Source: Erinaceus europaeus
Lineage: Eukaryota; Chordata; Mammalia; Eulipotyphla; Erinaceidae
Assembly (NCBI RefSeq): GCF_950295315.1
Contig: NC_080181.1
Span: 1,988,526 to 2,052,525 of the forward strand
Direction of reading: 5' to 3'
DNA: 64,000 nt
Part shown: one piece after another, positions 55,401 through 64,000 of the stretch
Position numbering within the stretch: the stretch's first letter is position 1
Layout: each line of letters starts with the position of its first letter
Program-made: the position numbers and the translations under genes
Notes under the pieces: generated by a model
Database searches by the model: none
What the model was told of the DNA's origin: nothing
What the model saw: the letters and a program-made list of their open reading frames with translations, nothing else

Positions 55401-58400
55401 GAGCTGCTGCCCGGCCAGCACCAGACCCCGCCCACATCTCTGTGTGTGTGTGGTGTGGGTGTGGTGGCCAAGGACCATGCCAGGGGCTACCATTAGGGTT
55501 TTGTTAGAACTGTGACAGTGACCACAGGAGGGGGGTGCACTCTGGGCAGCTGTCCACACACAACCACTGTGACTGTGCAGAGGAGCCTGTGCAGACACTC
55601 GGTACGTCGCCACACTCACCACTGATGACGACGGTGCAGTGCCCCGCGTGGGTGTGGGATTCTCATCTAAGGCACTGCCTTCCTGATTTTGACCACCTTC
55701 TGCTCTGGAAAATGTCATGCTTTTCCAAAATAACTGTTAATTCCTCCCATGCAAAGAACAAGATGTAAAAATAGGTATCGAGACTGAATTGTACTAGTTA
55801 AGGAAGATGATTTTACGGCATAATAAAAACTCAAGTTTCAGGGCTGGATGGCAGCACACCTGGTTGAACGCAAGGACCCAGGTTCAATGATGGCCCTGCC
55901 CCCACCTGCAGTGGGGGGCTTCCTGAGCTGCACTGAAGCAGCACTGCAGGTGCACGTGTCTTTGTCTCTGTCTCTCCCAGGTAGTCAAAAATAAATAAAA
56001 GGAAAAAAAATGGCCACCGGAAATAGTGGATTTGCAGCGGTGGCAATTAAAAAGCAAAACAAAAACACAGCAGTATAATTTCAGTGACTTAACCTGACGC
56101 AGCAGGTGGACTGTGTCCTTGTCAGCTGAGCTCAGGAAGCCCAGGGGCTGCACCGCCCAGCCTAGTGCTCCCTCCTTACACAGGAAGGGGGGGCAGGGAC
56201 GTGTGTGTGCTGTGTGCACTGAACACCTGCTCCCGTCTCTGCACCAAGGGCATCTACTGCCCAGCAGGAAGTGGCACTGGCTCACTGTCAGCACGAGGGC
56301 CAGGAAGTCACAGTCTGCATGTGTGAGATGACAGGGATGGACATCCTTTGGAGCCTGCTCTACTCCACCACTCTTGGTGGCCTTGTTTCCCACCAGGGCC
56401 ACCACTGGGGTGTGCTGCCTACAGGATGAACCCACTCTTCTCCACAGCCATTTTTTTTTTCTTTTTTGTAATTATGATTTTAAAAAAATCGGGTAAGAGG
56501 AGGAACCTGCTGCTATCCCCATCAAGATCCCAAGCACATTATTTTAGGAGAATAGAACAAATGCTACAAATGTTTATTGGGAACCAGGAAAGACCTAGAA
56601 TTGCCAAAACAATCTTGAGAAAAAAGAGCAGAACCGGAGGCATCACACTCCCAGATCTCAAACTGTATTATAGGGCCATTGTCATCAAAACTGCTTGGTA
56701 CTGGAACATGAATAGACACACTGACCAGTGGAATAGAACTGAGAGCCCGGAAGTGAGCCCCCACACCTATGGACATCTAATCTTTGACAAAGGGGCCCAG
56801 ACTATTACATGGGGAAAGCAGAGTCTCTTCAACAAATGGTGTTGGAAACAATGGGTTGAAACATGCAGAAGAATGCAACTGAACCACTGTATTTCACCAA
56901 ATACAAAAGTAAATTCCAAGTGGATCAAGGACTTGGATGTTAGACCAGAAACTATCAGATACTTCGAGGAAAATATTGGCAGAACTCTTTTCCGCATACA
57001 TTTTAAAGACATCTTCAATGAAACGAATCCAATTACAAAGAAGACTAAGGCAAGTATAAACCTATGGGACTGCATCAAATTAAAAAGCTTCTGCACTGCT
57101 AAAGACACTACTACCCAAACGAAGAGACCCCTCACAGAATAGGAGATCTTTACATGCCATCCATCAGACAAGAGGCTAATAACCAGAATATATAAAGAAC
57201 CTGCAAATCTCAACAACAAGATAACAAATAACCCCATCCAAAAGGGGGGGGGGGACATGGACAGAATATTCACCACAAAAGATATCCAAAAGGCTGAGAA
57301 ACACATGAAAAAATGCTCCAAGTCTCTGATTGTCAGAGAAATGCAAATAAAGACAACAATGGGATACCACTTCTCTCCTGTGAGAATGTCATACATCAGA
57401 AAAGGTAACAGCAGCAAATGCTGGAGAGGGTGTGGGGTCAAAGGAACCCTCCTGCACTGCTGGTGGGAATGTCAATGGGTCCAACCTCTGTGGAGAACAG
57501 TCTGGGGAGCTCTCATCAGAAGGCTAGAAATGGACCTACCCTATGACCCTGCAATTCCCCTCCTGGGGATATATCCTAAGGAACCCAACATACCCATCCA
57601 AAAAGATCTGTGTACATATATGTTCTTGGCAGCACAATTTGTAACAGCCAAAACCTGGAAGGAACCCAGGTGTCCAACAACAGATGAGTGGCTGAGCAAG
57701 TTGTGGTCTATATACACAATGGAATACTACTCAGCTATAAAAAATGGTGACTTCACCGTTTTCAGCTGATCTTGGTTGGACCTTGAAAAATTCATGTTGA
57801 GTGAAATAAATCAGAAACAGAAGGATGAATATGGGATGATCTCACTCTCAGGCAGAAGTTGAAAAACAAGATCAGAAAAGAAAACACAAGTAGAACCTGA
57901 ACTGGAGTTGGTGTATTGCACCAAAGTAAAAGACTCTGGGGTGGGTGGGGAGAATACAGGTCCAAGAAGGATGACAGAGGACCTAGTGGGGGTTGTACTG
58001 TTATGTGGAAAACTGGGGAATGTTATGCATGTACAAATTATTGTATTTACTACTGAATGCAAAACATTAATTCCCCCAATAAAGAAATTAAAAAAAAAAA
58101 AAAAGAGGAGGAACTTGCAACCTGCCACGCTGTTCATGAAGCTTGTCTCCGACAGGTGGGGACCACAGGCTTGAACTGGGTTCTTGTGCACTTTATTGGA
58201 TGTGCCACTGCCTGATCCAGAATTAGACTTCAGTTTTAAATGACTTATCACAGTGGTCAAAATGACATACGTCTGTAGGAAAAGACAGATCTCTGTTTTC
58301 ACTGCATAATAAGGCTAGTCTGGAAACTGGACTCAGCATCCTCCATGGAGGCATGGTAGGAGCAGGGCGCACACACGAGTGACTTACACACGACACAGCT

Positions 58401-61400
58401 CTCCTCCTGCACTTGAATACGACTCCTTGCTGGGTCTCTGGTGTGCTAATCACGGGCCCAAGAAGGGAGAGACCGGCATCCAAAATCTGTTCTCAACAAA
58501 AAGCTGAAGGCAACAGACTCTTCAAGCTCTAGTGACCTGAGGAGAGATCTGTGCCACCACCCTGAATCAAACGCCCACACTGAAGCCCTGGCATCCCTAG
58601 AACACCCCAGGTCTGTGCCCGCCCGCCCTGCCCTGCAGAAGCCCCCCAAGTGCAGAGTCCGCAATGAAGCTGGCCCAGTGGGGAAGGCTGTGCAGGTGGC
58701 CTCGCCACACCAACTGCTGGTCAGTTTGTGTCTCCTCAGGCCTGGGCTCAGAGGCTGTCCTCCCACCTCTGCACTTGGTCTCAGCTGGGGCGTGAGCCCA
58801 CGAGCTGCAGGGCCTTTTGCTAGACTCAGAGTCCCCCTGGCCAGGGCACTGGCTGCAGCAGCGATCTGGGGGACAGACCAAGACCTGCCACACTCCTCCT
58901 TTCTCTGGAGAACGTCCTTCGTGTGCTCTGCTTGGCAGGTGAGATTCCATGGAGAAATTGAATTTGGAGCAGTCTTTTCTGCATTAAAAGCTAGGATTCA
59001 GGAGTTGGGCGGTAGCGGTAGCGCAGTGGGTAAAGTGCAGGTGGCGCAAAGCACAAGGACCGGCGTAAGGATCACGGTTCGAGCCCCCGGCTCCCCACCT
59101 GCAGGGGAGTCGCTTCACAGGTGGTGAAGCAGGTCTGCAGGTGTCTGTCTTTCTCTCCCCTTCTCTGTCTTCCCCTCCTCTCTCCATTTCTCTCTGTCCT
59201 ATCCAACAATGATGAGACCAATAATAACTACAATAATAAAAAAGGGCAAGAAAAGGAAAAGTAAATAAATATTAAAAATATATATTAAAAAAAAAGGAAG
59301 GGGCTGGGTGGTGGTGCACCTGGTAAAGCGCACGTTACAATGTGCAAGGACCCAGGTTCGAGTCCCCAGTCCCCACCTGCAGGGGGAAAGCTTTGTGAGT
59401 GGTGAAGCAGGGCTGCAGGTGTCTCTCTGTCTCTCTCCCTCTCTATCCCCCGCTTCCCTCTCAACTTCTGGCTGTCTCTATCCAATAAATAAAGGTAATA
59501 TTTTTTTTTTAAAGGATCTTACTGTGCACTGCTCAGTATTGTTTTTAGTACTGAGAAGTTTTGCTCCAGGGGTCAGGCAGTAAGTAGAGTGCACATTACC
59601 CTGCAAGAGGACCTGAGTTCAAACCCCATTCCCACTTGCAGTGCTGCAAGTGTCTTTCCTTCTCTATCAACAATAAAGGGCAAAATGGCCACTGGGAATG
59701 GTGGAGTTGTGCAGGCGCTGAGCTCCAGCGACAACCCTGTTAGAAACACAGTTTCCCTGCTGAGAACATTAGAAGACAATGTTTCTGAGACTTAAGCGTC
59801 TTAGTGCGCAAGAAAGCCCCCAAGTTCTACGAAAACGACCTAGTCCTTTTTTGTTTGTTATTTCTAAGGGTTCAGCTCTCCAGATCATTTTTTCTTCCCT
59901 CAGACAGACTGAAAGACACCAATCTGCCCCCAGTGCGGTGGGGGCTGGACGCCACCTGAGTGTGCCTTTGACCAAACAAGGGAGCTAGTTGCAGGCCTCT
60001 CAAAAGTGAGATGCAGTACCTGCCTTTCAAGACTCGCTGGGGACACAGAGTGGCCCTTGGAGAGAGGACGGGACCTGTTTGGAATCTGCCCAGGGGAAGG
60101 TGACGTGGGGAACCGCTGTGCACACCGGCCCCGCAGGCCTGGAGGGGAGCCGCGTACCTGAGAGCGGGAAGGCCTGCAGAGAGTCCCCAGAAACCACGAA
60201 CAGACTGTCCTTTGTCTCCTTGTCGAAGCGAGAGTTCATTTCTTCTGGTGACACCTGCTCCTCTTCCCTGCCGTCCTGAAGCCTCTTCATCGTTTGCATC
60301 AAGACCTCTAGCTCGCTGAGAGAGTCTACAATCTAGAGCCAGAGAAGAGAGCCGGGTGTTGGCATCTGTGGGTTGTGGGACTGGGCCCTGTCTCACCCAG
60401 GGGGTCAGGAGGGAGAGAGACCTCCAGCTGCCGTGCCAGGGCCCCGCCTGGCACCTGCCTAGTGAGAGAAAGTGGCTGGGCAGCCAGGCAGTGCCTGCGA
60501 GAAAATGGCCTGACAGCCTCAAGTGCCCTCAAAAGCATGTCACCTTTGTTTCAGGTATAAACACAAAATCTAGAAGGACAAATCCATCTGACACAGAACT
60601 CTAGCATCTGGCGTGTGCTGAGTTATTTCTTTTTTTGAAACTGGAGTGACTGCACATCCACTCGCCGCGGCATGTGAGACACAGGGCACTGGCCCGGCCT
60701 GCGGCGGGCGTGGTCCACAGCTGGGGGTGGCTCAGTGGTAGAGAGCAGCCGCAGGTGGAGGGGACCGGGGCCTGGGCCTCGGTCTCGCCCTCGGTCTCGC
60801 ACGCCTGCCCCACCCACCCGGGCAAAGCAGCAGACAGAACCGGCTTTCTGATCTGAGAGTGGGGGAGGCACCGAGCCGCATGATGAGCAGCACCGCCGCT
60901 CATCTCCAGGATACTGACCCCAAAGCTGTCGGCCGTCAGGGATGTGTTCTCGATGCTGTTGTCGTTGGCGAGGTCACAGACGCAGAAGCTGCTGAGGGAG
61001 AGGAGGTGCAGGCCGTTGGCGACGGTGGGCTGCGAGGGCTCGCTCTCGGGGTTGATGCCGCTGCCCAGGACGAAGCTGGCCAGCGCGTGGTAGTGGGCCA
61101 GTAGCACCACCGCGTGCACCAGCTCTGGCAAAGACCAGTTGTTCTCCCCTGTCCTGACGAGTTCCTGCAGCAGGGGAACAAATGGCAGAAGGGACTGTGT
61201 CACAGGGACGCGGGGGCAGCAGGGCACGTCACTCAGCTCAGCTGTCCAATCGGAACGACGGGCATGACTCCTCCAGGAACTATTTCTCATCTAAAGACAC
61301 GACTTGGGCCAAGCAGCGCCACAGGTGCCCTGTCTTCCTCTGACAGCTGTCAATGCACAGGGGCCTCTGCCTCAGAGCTCCCGTCTTCCTCTGACAGCTG

Positions 61401-64000
61401 TCGATGCACAGGGGCCTCTGCCTCAGAGCTCCCCCACGTGCGGTTACAATCAGACATTCAGAGAACTCTGACGCTCTGACGCTGAAGCCGGAAGGGACTA
61501 GAGGGCTCCTTGGCAGAAGCCTGAAGAGTAAGGGCTTATAGTAGAGACCCCACCACAAAGACACAGCTTAGGAAGGCAACTATGGTCATGTCTTCAGGTG
61601 GAGAAGACCCTACAGTGGAAGACAACTGTAGAACACAACAGTCACTCGAGAGACAGCTCTGGAATTTCCAGATGTTGCCACTGACTTGCCCCGGCAGCTG
61701 GGTGCTGCACTGGGGCTCCGGCTCACTGGGGGCCCTCTCCCCACTTCCCCAGATGAACCACTGCCCCTCAGCCTGTCTGCTGCTGCTGCTCCCAGACCCA
61801 AAACTCACAACTGAAACCCAAATCCACTCTTTTTTTTTTTTTTTTTGGCCTTCAGGGATATTTGTGGTACTCAGTCCTAGCACTACAAATCCACTGCTCC
61901 TGGAAGCCATTTTTTTCCCTTTATTTTACTTGACAGGACAGAGAGAAATTGAGAGAGGAGGAATGATAGGAAGAGGGAGGGAGAGAGAGAGAGGGAGAGA
62001 GAGAGAGAAAGAGACCTGTAATCCTGCTTCACCACTCATGAAGCGTCCCCCCTGCAGGAGGGGGTAGATGCTCAAACCCAGGTCCTTGCACATGGTGATA
62101 TGTGCTCTCAATCGAGTGTGCCACTGCCCAGTCCCTTACATCTCTCTTAACAGTGCACACCACGCTGGCAGCCAAGGAACTCAAAGCCAGCACCCTGTTA
62201 TGCATTAGGAATGGGCTGGACACCCCAGGGCTTCCTCAGCAGGGAAGGGGTAGCTCCTCCTGCAAGCACCCTGGAGAGGCCACGCCCTCAGCACTGGCCC
62301 TGCAGCCTCTCTCTGAAAGGCAGGTGCTCCCAGCCCTGGCCTCTCCTCAGCCTCGCGAGGTTGTGATGAAACGTGAGAAGCAGACTCAGCCATTTCAGCC
62401 CTTGTCCTCTAGAATGGAGCCACCGGCCAACAGCAGAGACGACGGGGCGGCCACCCCGGCACGGCGCCCAGCACACTGCTCCGACACAGAGCCCATCCCG
62501 ACACGAGTCTCACACCAGCACACCGGCCCTCCCTAGCTCACAGTCTGAAAGGCCTGGGCACAGTGCTTCCCTGCACACCGCTCTCCCCAGGGCAGCGACA
62601 GTACCTGAATGTGCTCTTTCGTGATGAGCCAGGGACGGTGCGCGAGCAGCTTATTGATTTCGTTCAGGTTTCTCAGCCTTTGCGGCACATACGCCAGGCC
62701 GTTCAACCACTCGGCACTGCCTCCTGTCTTGAGGAATTCGTCCACATGCATGTTGATTAAGTAAGAACACCGGTGCCTGGCAGCAGCCTGGAGCAGAGGG
62801 AAAAAGAGCAGCTTGCTTTTTGTTTTAACCAGAGCACTGTGCAGCTTTCAGCCTCAGGCTTTCATCAGCCTTTGCATAACCACTATGCTCTCCCCCACCT
62901 CTCCAGGTAGAATCTTGGTCTGCCTTGAAACTAATGACTTTGGAACAGTGAGCAGATTTAACAGTGGAGAATTCTTCCCCCAGAATATTGCTCATCTTAA
63001 ACCTCCGCCCTAATGCTGCCGCTGATTCTGGCAGAGCCACACAAGGAAGAGATGGGCTCAGTCTTAGTATGTGTCGCCCGAGGACGGCTGCCTCCAACCG
63101 GAAGGTGGTGCCCGTCAACCTGAAGGGTCCATTCTCGCACGCTAAGAAAACACACGTCCACCTCATGGTGGTCGATGATGGTCACTCCAGTGTCATTTCA
63201 AACGTAGTAAAATCTTGGGGGAGGGGAAAATAAAAAGAACCCAGCAAAATCTTGCTGTTTGTGCCCATTCATTAAGAGTGCTCAGCCCCTCAGACTGCCG
63301 GGCTCCTCCGCCTGTGCCCACCTCAGCAGCCCACTGCCCCATCCTGCCTGTGCAGCCAGCTGAGCCTGGAGTCTGCACCAGACGCGTTTCTGCAGGGCTA
63401 TGTCTCACACCGCAGCTCTGTCTGCTCCTACTGTTGACCTAGAAGGCCACTGTCAGCCTTGCAGTCAGCACAGCCTACAGCCGAAATCAAAGGCTCAGTC
63501 AGAAAACACGCCAACACCCTTCCTGTCACCCTGTAAACCTGAGAGAGCATGAGCAACCCCTCAGGTCAAGCGTGCAGGCAGGTCAGCCAGCTTGAAGGCC
63601 TCTCCACCACAGCCTGCTGGACCGGGCGGCCCTCACTCGGCTGCTGGGGTGAGATGCTCCTCTAGAGGGCCAGTGTGAGGTGACGGGGTCAGATGCCACA
63701 AGTGCCCTGCTCAGTATCCGGAGCAAGCCCAGAGTGGGGAACGGGCACAACGTGAGGGCGATGGCCACGGGCCGCGAGTTCCTCTCTCGCAGGGAGCGGG
63801 GACCATGGGCGGAAGGCAGCCGCTGTGGACGACACCCAGACCGGCCGTCACGCGGGCACGCACCATGATGGCGATGTAGTGGCGGTGGGGCAGCGGCAGG
63901 GGCCCGTCCATGCGCAGCATGAGGAACTGGCCGCGCAGGAAGGACTCCAGGTACTGCGCGTGCAGGCCCATCACCTGGCTGACGTTGTCCAGGCGGCCGG
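52412..64000 (-). CDS. SESN3: SESN3, sestrin 3 (8 coding segments, 5' end outside window)
   Basis: Join 63864-64000, 62605-62787, 60919-61164, 60158-60332, 55248-55366, 54513-54685, 53093-53237 and 52412-52498 on the minus strand. This gives about 420 residues, starting '[13 protein letters not shown]' and ending '[11 protein letters not shown]'. All seven introns have GT-AG ends and the phases agree. Sestrins are stress-induced regulators that inhibit mTORC1 through GATOR2; SESN3 is a FOXO target. The redox site Cys-x-Tyr...His of the N-terminal alkylhydroperoxidase-like domain is present ('[10 protein letters not shown]'), as is the GATOR2-contact 'YDDYDYG'. Odd point: about six residues are missing between 'CSLT' and 'HEDVDT', and the following 'LRRA' is 'LHRA' (see findings). 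About 70 N-terminal residues lie beyond the right edge. ENDOD1 is the convergent neighbour. Confidence 0.96.
53093..53237 (-). CDS. SESN3: SESN3 coding exon with the YDDYDYG and WRQF motifs
   Basis: Starts with the third base of an Arg codon, then '[20 protein letters not shown]' and on to '[10 protein letters not shown]' before a gtgcgc donor. The Trp and Glu corresponding to SESN2 W444 and E451 are kept. A C homopolymer lies in the next intron. Confidence 0.96.
53530..53778 (-). mobile_element. Type A SINE, antisense on the plus strand
   Basis: Truncated at the head ('accacatgcccaactccccc') and in the same orientation as SESN3. Confidence 0.88.
53790..53885 (-). mobile_element. Type C SINE, antisense
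   Basis: 'tactagagcactgcccaact' and 'gattgaacctgggacc'. The head is altered. Confidence 0.7.
54002..54105 (+). mobile_element. Type C SINE
   Basis: 'gtagatagcataaagactct', 'atgcttaaggctcc', 'ggttcagtcaccc' and an A-tail. Confidence 0.82.
54513..54685 (-). CDS. SESN3: SESN3 coding exon with in-frame deletion
   Basis: 173 nt, from '[17 protein letters not shown]' to 'YVHCMFGI' plus two bases of an Arg codon, then donor gtgcgt. Between Thr (54584-54586) and His (54581-54583) the six residues I recall in sestrins (YNTMAT) are absent. The codon at 54554-54556 is CAC (His) where Arg is expected. The frame and splice sites are intact. Confidence 0.95.
54686..55247 (-). other. SESN3: SESN3 intron
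   Basis: 562 bp, with a type A SINE tail at 54895-55026 and no other feature recognised. Confidence 0.9.
54895..55026 (+). mobile_element. Type A SINE 3' fragment
   Basis: Only the CT-rich body end and 3' module ('gcaataaccctggtggcag') remain. Confidence 0.65.
55248..55366 (-). CDS. SESN3: SESN3 coding exon
   Basis: 119 nt in phase 1: completes an Asp codon, then '[19 protein letters not shown]' through '[11 protein letters not shown]' before gtacga. Very close to the human SESN3 sequence I recall. Confidence 0.97.
55838..56054 (+). mobile_element. Type A/B intermediate SINE
   Basis: 'ggctggatggcagcacacct', 'cccaggttcaatgatgg' and the 3' module 'ggccaccggaaatagtggat'. Confidence 0.75.
56385..58220 (-). 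mobile_element. SINE split by the L1 insertion
   Basis: The reversed 3' module is at 56385-56460 ('ccagggccaccactggggtg'). The reversed body and head are at 58119-58220 ('gacaggtggggaccacaggc'). The 1.6 kb between them is L1. Confidence 0.7.
56511..58102 (+). mobile_element. 5'-truncated L1, antisense to SESN3, 16-bp TSD
   Basis: The copy begins inside ORF2 and continues to the normal stop at 57860-57862, a 3'UTR, AATAAAG and poly-A. The single ORF2 frame is broken only by TAG at 57140-57142 (where Trp is usual) and TGA at 57767-57769. Motifs include '[12 protein letters not shown]', 'CKSLIV'-like and '[11 protein letters not shown]'. The TSD 'aagaggaggaacctgc' (56495-56510) recurs with one mismatch at 58103-58118. 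It is dead, but younger than the antisense L1s of the intergenic region. Confidence 0.92.
59001..59280 (+). mobile_element. Type A SINE
   Basis: Full copy. A 6-bp duplication in the head ('gcggtagcggtagcgcag') is notable. It is antisense to SESN3. Confidence 0.9.
59299..59500 (+). mobile_element. Type B SINE
   Basis: Full copy with 'ggtggtgcacctggtaaagc' and B box 'ggttcgagtccc'. Confidence 0.9.
59571..59742 (+). mobile_element. Short type A/B SINE
   Basis: 'ggtcaggcagtaagtagagt', B box 'agttcaaacccc', a very short body and the 3' module 'ggccactgggaatggtggag'. Confidence 0.75.
60158..60332 (-). CDS. SESN3: SESN3 coding exon, acidic linker
   Basis: 175 nt: '[20 protein letters not shown]' onward to '[13 protein letters not shown]' and one base of the next codon. 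The middle is Glu-rich, the variable loop region of sestrins, and differs most from human. Confidence 0.96.
60333..60918 (-). other. SESN3: SESN3 intron, no feature recognised
   Basis: 586 bp of unique sequence without SINEs. Confidence 0.85.
60919..61164 (-). CDS. SESN3: SESN3 coding exon
   Basis: 246 nt, 82 codons in phase 0: '[20 protein letters not shown]' to '[12 protein letters not shown]' before gtcagt. It includes '[17 protein letters not shown]', about three residues longer than the human segment I recall. Confidence 0.97.
61165..62604 (-). other. SESN3: SESN3 intron
   Basis: 1,440 bp. A ~59-bp word with 'cttcctctgacagctgtc' is duplicated in tandem at about 61333-61432. One antisense SINE sits at 61829-62135. 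No exon recognised. Confidence 0.85.
61829..62135 (-). mobile_element. Type A/B intermediate SINE, antisense
   Basis: 'ggccttcagggatatttgtg' to 'gtgtgccactgcccagtccc', with a GA-rich body expansion. Confidence 0.8.
62605..62787 (-). CDS. SESN3: SESN3 coding exon with redox-site motif
   Basis: 183 nt, 61 codons: '[20 protein letters not shown]' to '[10 protein letters not shown]' before gtactg. The Cys, Tyr (+2) and His (+7) match the SESN2 C125/Y127/H132 arrangement. Confidence 0.97.
62788..63863 (-). other. SESN3: SESN3 intron
   Basis: 1,076 bp with one type C SINE fragment at 62815-62902. The remainder is unrecognised. Confidence 0.85.
62815..62902 (-). mobile_element. Type C SINE fragment, antisense
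   Basis: 'ttttaaccagagcactgtgc' and 'cataaccactatgctctccc'. The middle is deleted. Confidence 0.75.
63864..64000 (-). CDS. SESN3: SESN3 coding exon, truncated by window end
   Basis: 137 nt visible: '[20 protein letters not shown]' to 'HRHYIAIM', then donor gtgcgt. The exon continues beyond 64000. Two bases at the edge belong to an incomplete codon. Confidence 0.96.

Larger units (their letters stand above)
55367..60157 (-). other. SESN3: SESN3 large intron with L1 and SINEs
   Basis: 4,791 bp. Stretches 58221-58998 and 59743-60157 are unique with no feature recognised. The remainder is listed as transposons. Confidence 0.9.

Overview
This is a 64 kb piece of a mammalian nuclear genome. It holds spliced genes with GT-AG introns, LINE-1 (L1) debris, poly-A-tailed retroposons and very dense tRNA-derived SINEs. 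The SINE families (heads of the type 'GGTTAAGCGC...GGTTCGAGCCC' followed by a CT-rich body) are, from memory, those of hedgehogs. Erinaceus or a close relative is therefore the likely source; this is an inference, not a database result.

Two protein-coding genes are recognised, in the tail-to-tail order I recall for human 11q21. ENDOD1 (+ strand) is complete: exon 1 at 21574-21873 and exon 2 at 29240-30442 give exactly 500 codons plus a stop, followed by a 3'UTR to about 32440. SESN3 (- strand) enters from the right edge. Eight coding segments between 64000 and 52412 encode about 420 residues of sestrin 3, with the 5' exons outside the window. A long SINE-free 3'UTR probably runs to an AATAAA at 48233-48238.

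Layout. 1-8.3 kb: SINEs and an L1 fragment broken by two SINEs and a probable solo LTR. 8.3-21.4 kb: an unusual run of tandem arrays, namely a homogeneous 41-bp minisatellite, a second minisatellite, a diverged array of the same repeat in inverted orientation, GT microsatellites, a 1.3 kb CT-rich array, and a 56-70 bp VNTR abutting the ENDOD1 start codon. Three near-identical copies of a non-LTR-retrotransposon-like C-terminal tail (7.3, 13.4 and 16.6 kb) lie among them. 21.6-32.4 kb: ENDOD1. 32.4-48 kb: intergenic, with two old antisense L1s shredded by SINEs that are almost all on the minus strand. 48.2-64 kb: SESN3, with a 5'-truncated L1 in one intron.

SINE names used here. Type A is the long SINE with 'CTTCACAGGCGGTGAAGCAGGTCTGCAGG' in its body, sometimes with a 3' 'CCTCCAGGAGCAGTGGATT' tail. 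Type B is the shorter 'CACCTGGTTAAGCGCAC' form. Type C is 'ATGCCTGAGGCTCC...AGCCAGAGCTGAGCAGTGCTCTGG'. Type D is 'GGCGCAGTGGATAAAGC'. These are working labels. SINE ends are accurate to roughly 10 bp unless a target-site duplication (TSD) is given. SESN3 carries the most interesting protein-level change: a likely six-residue deletion plus an Arg-to-His change in what corresponds to the leucine pocket of SESN2.
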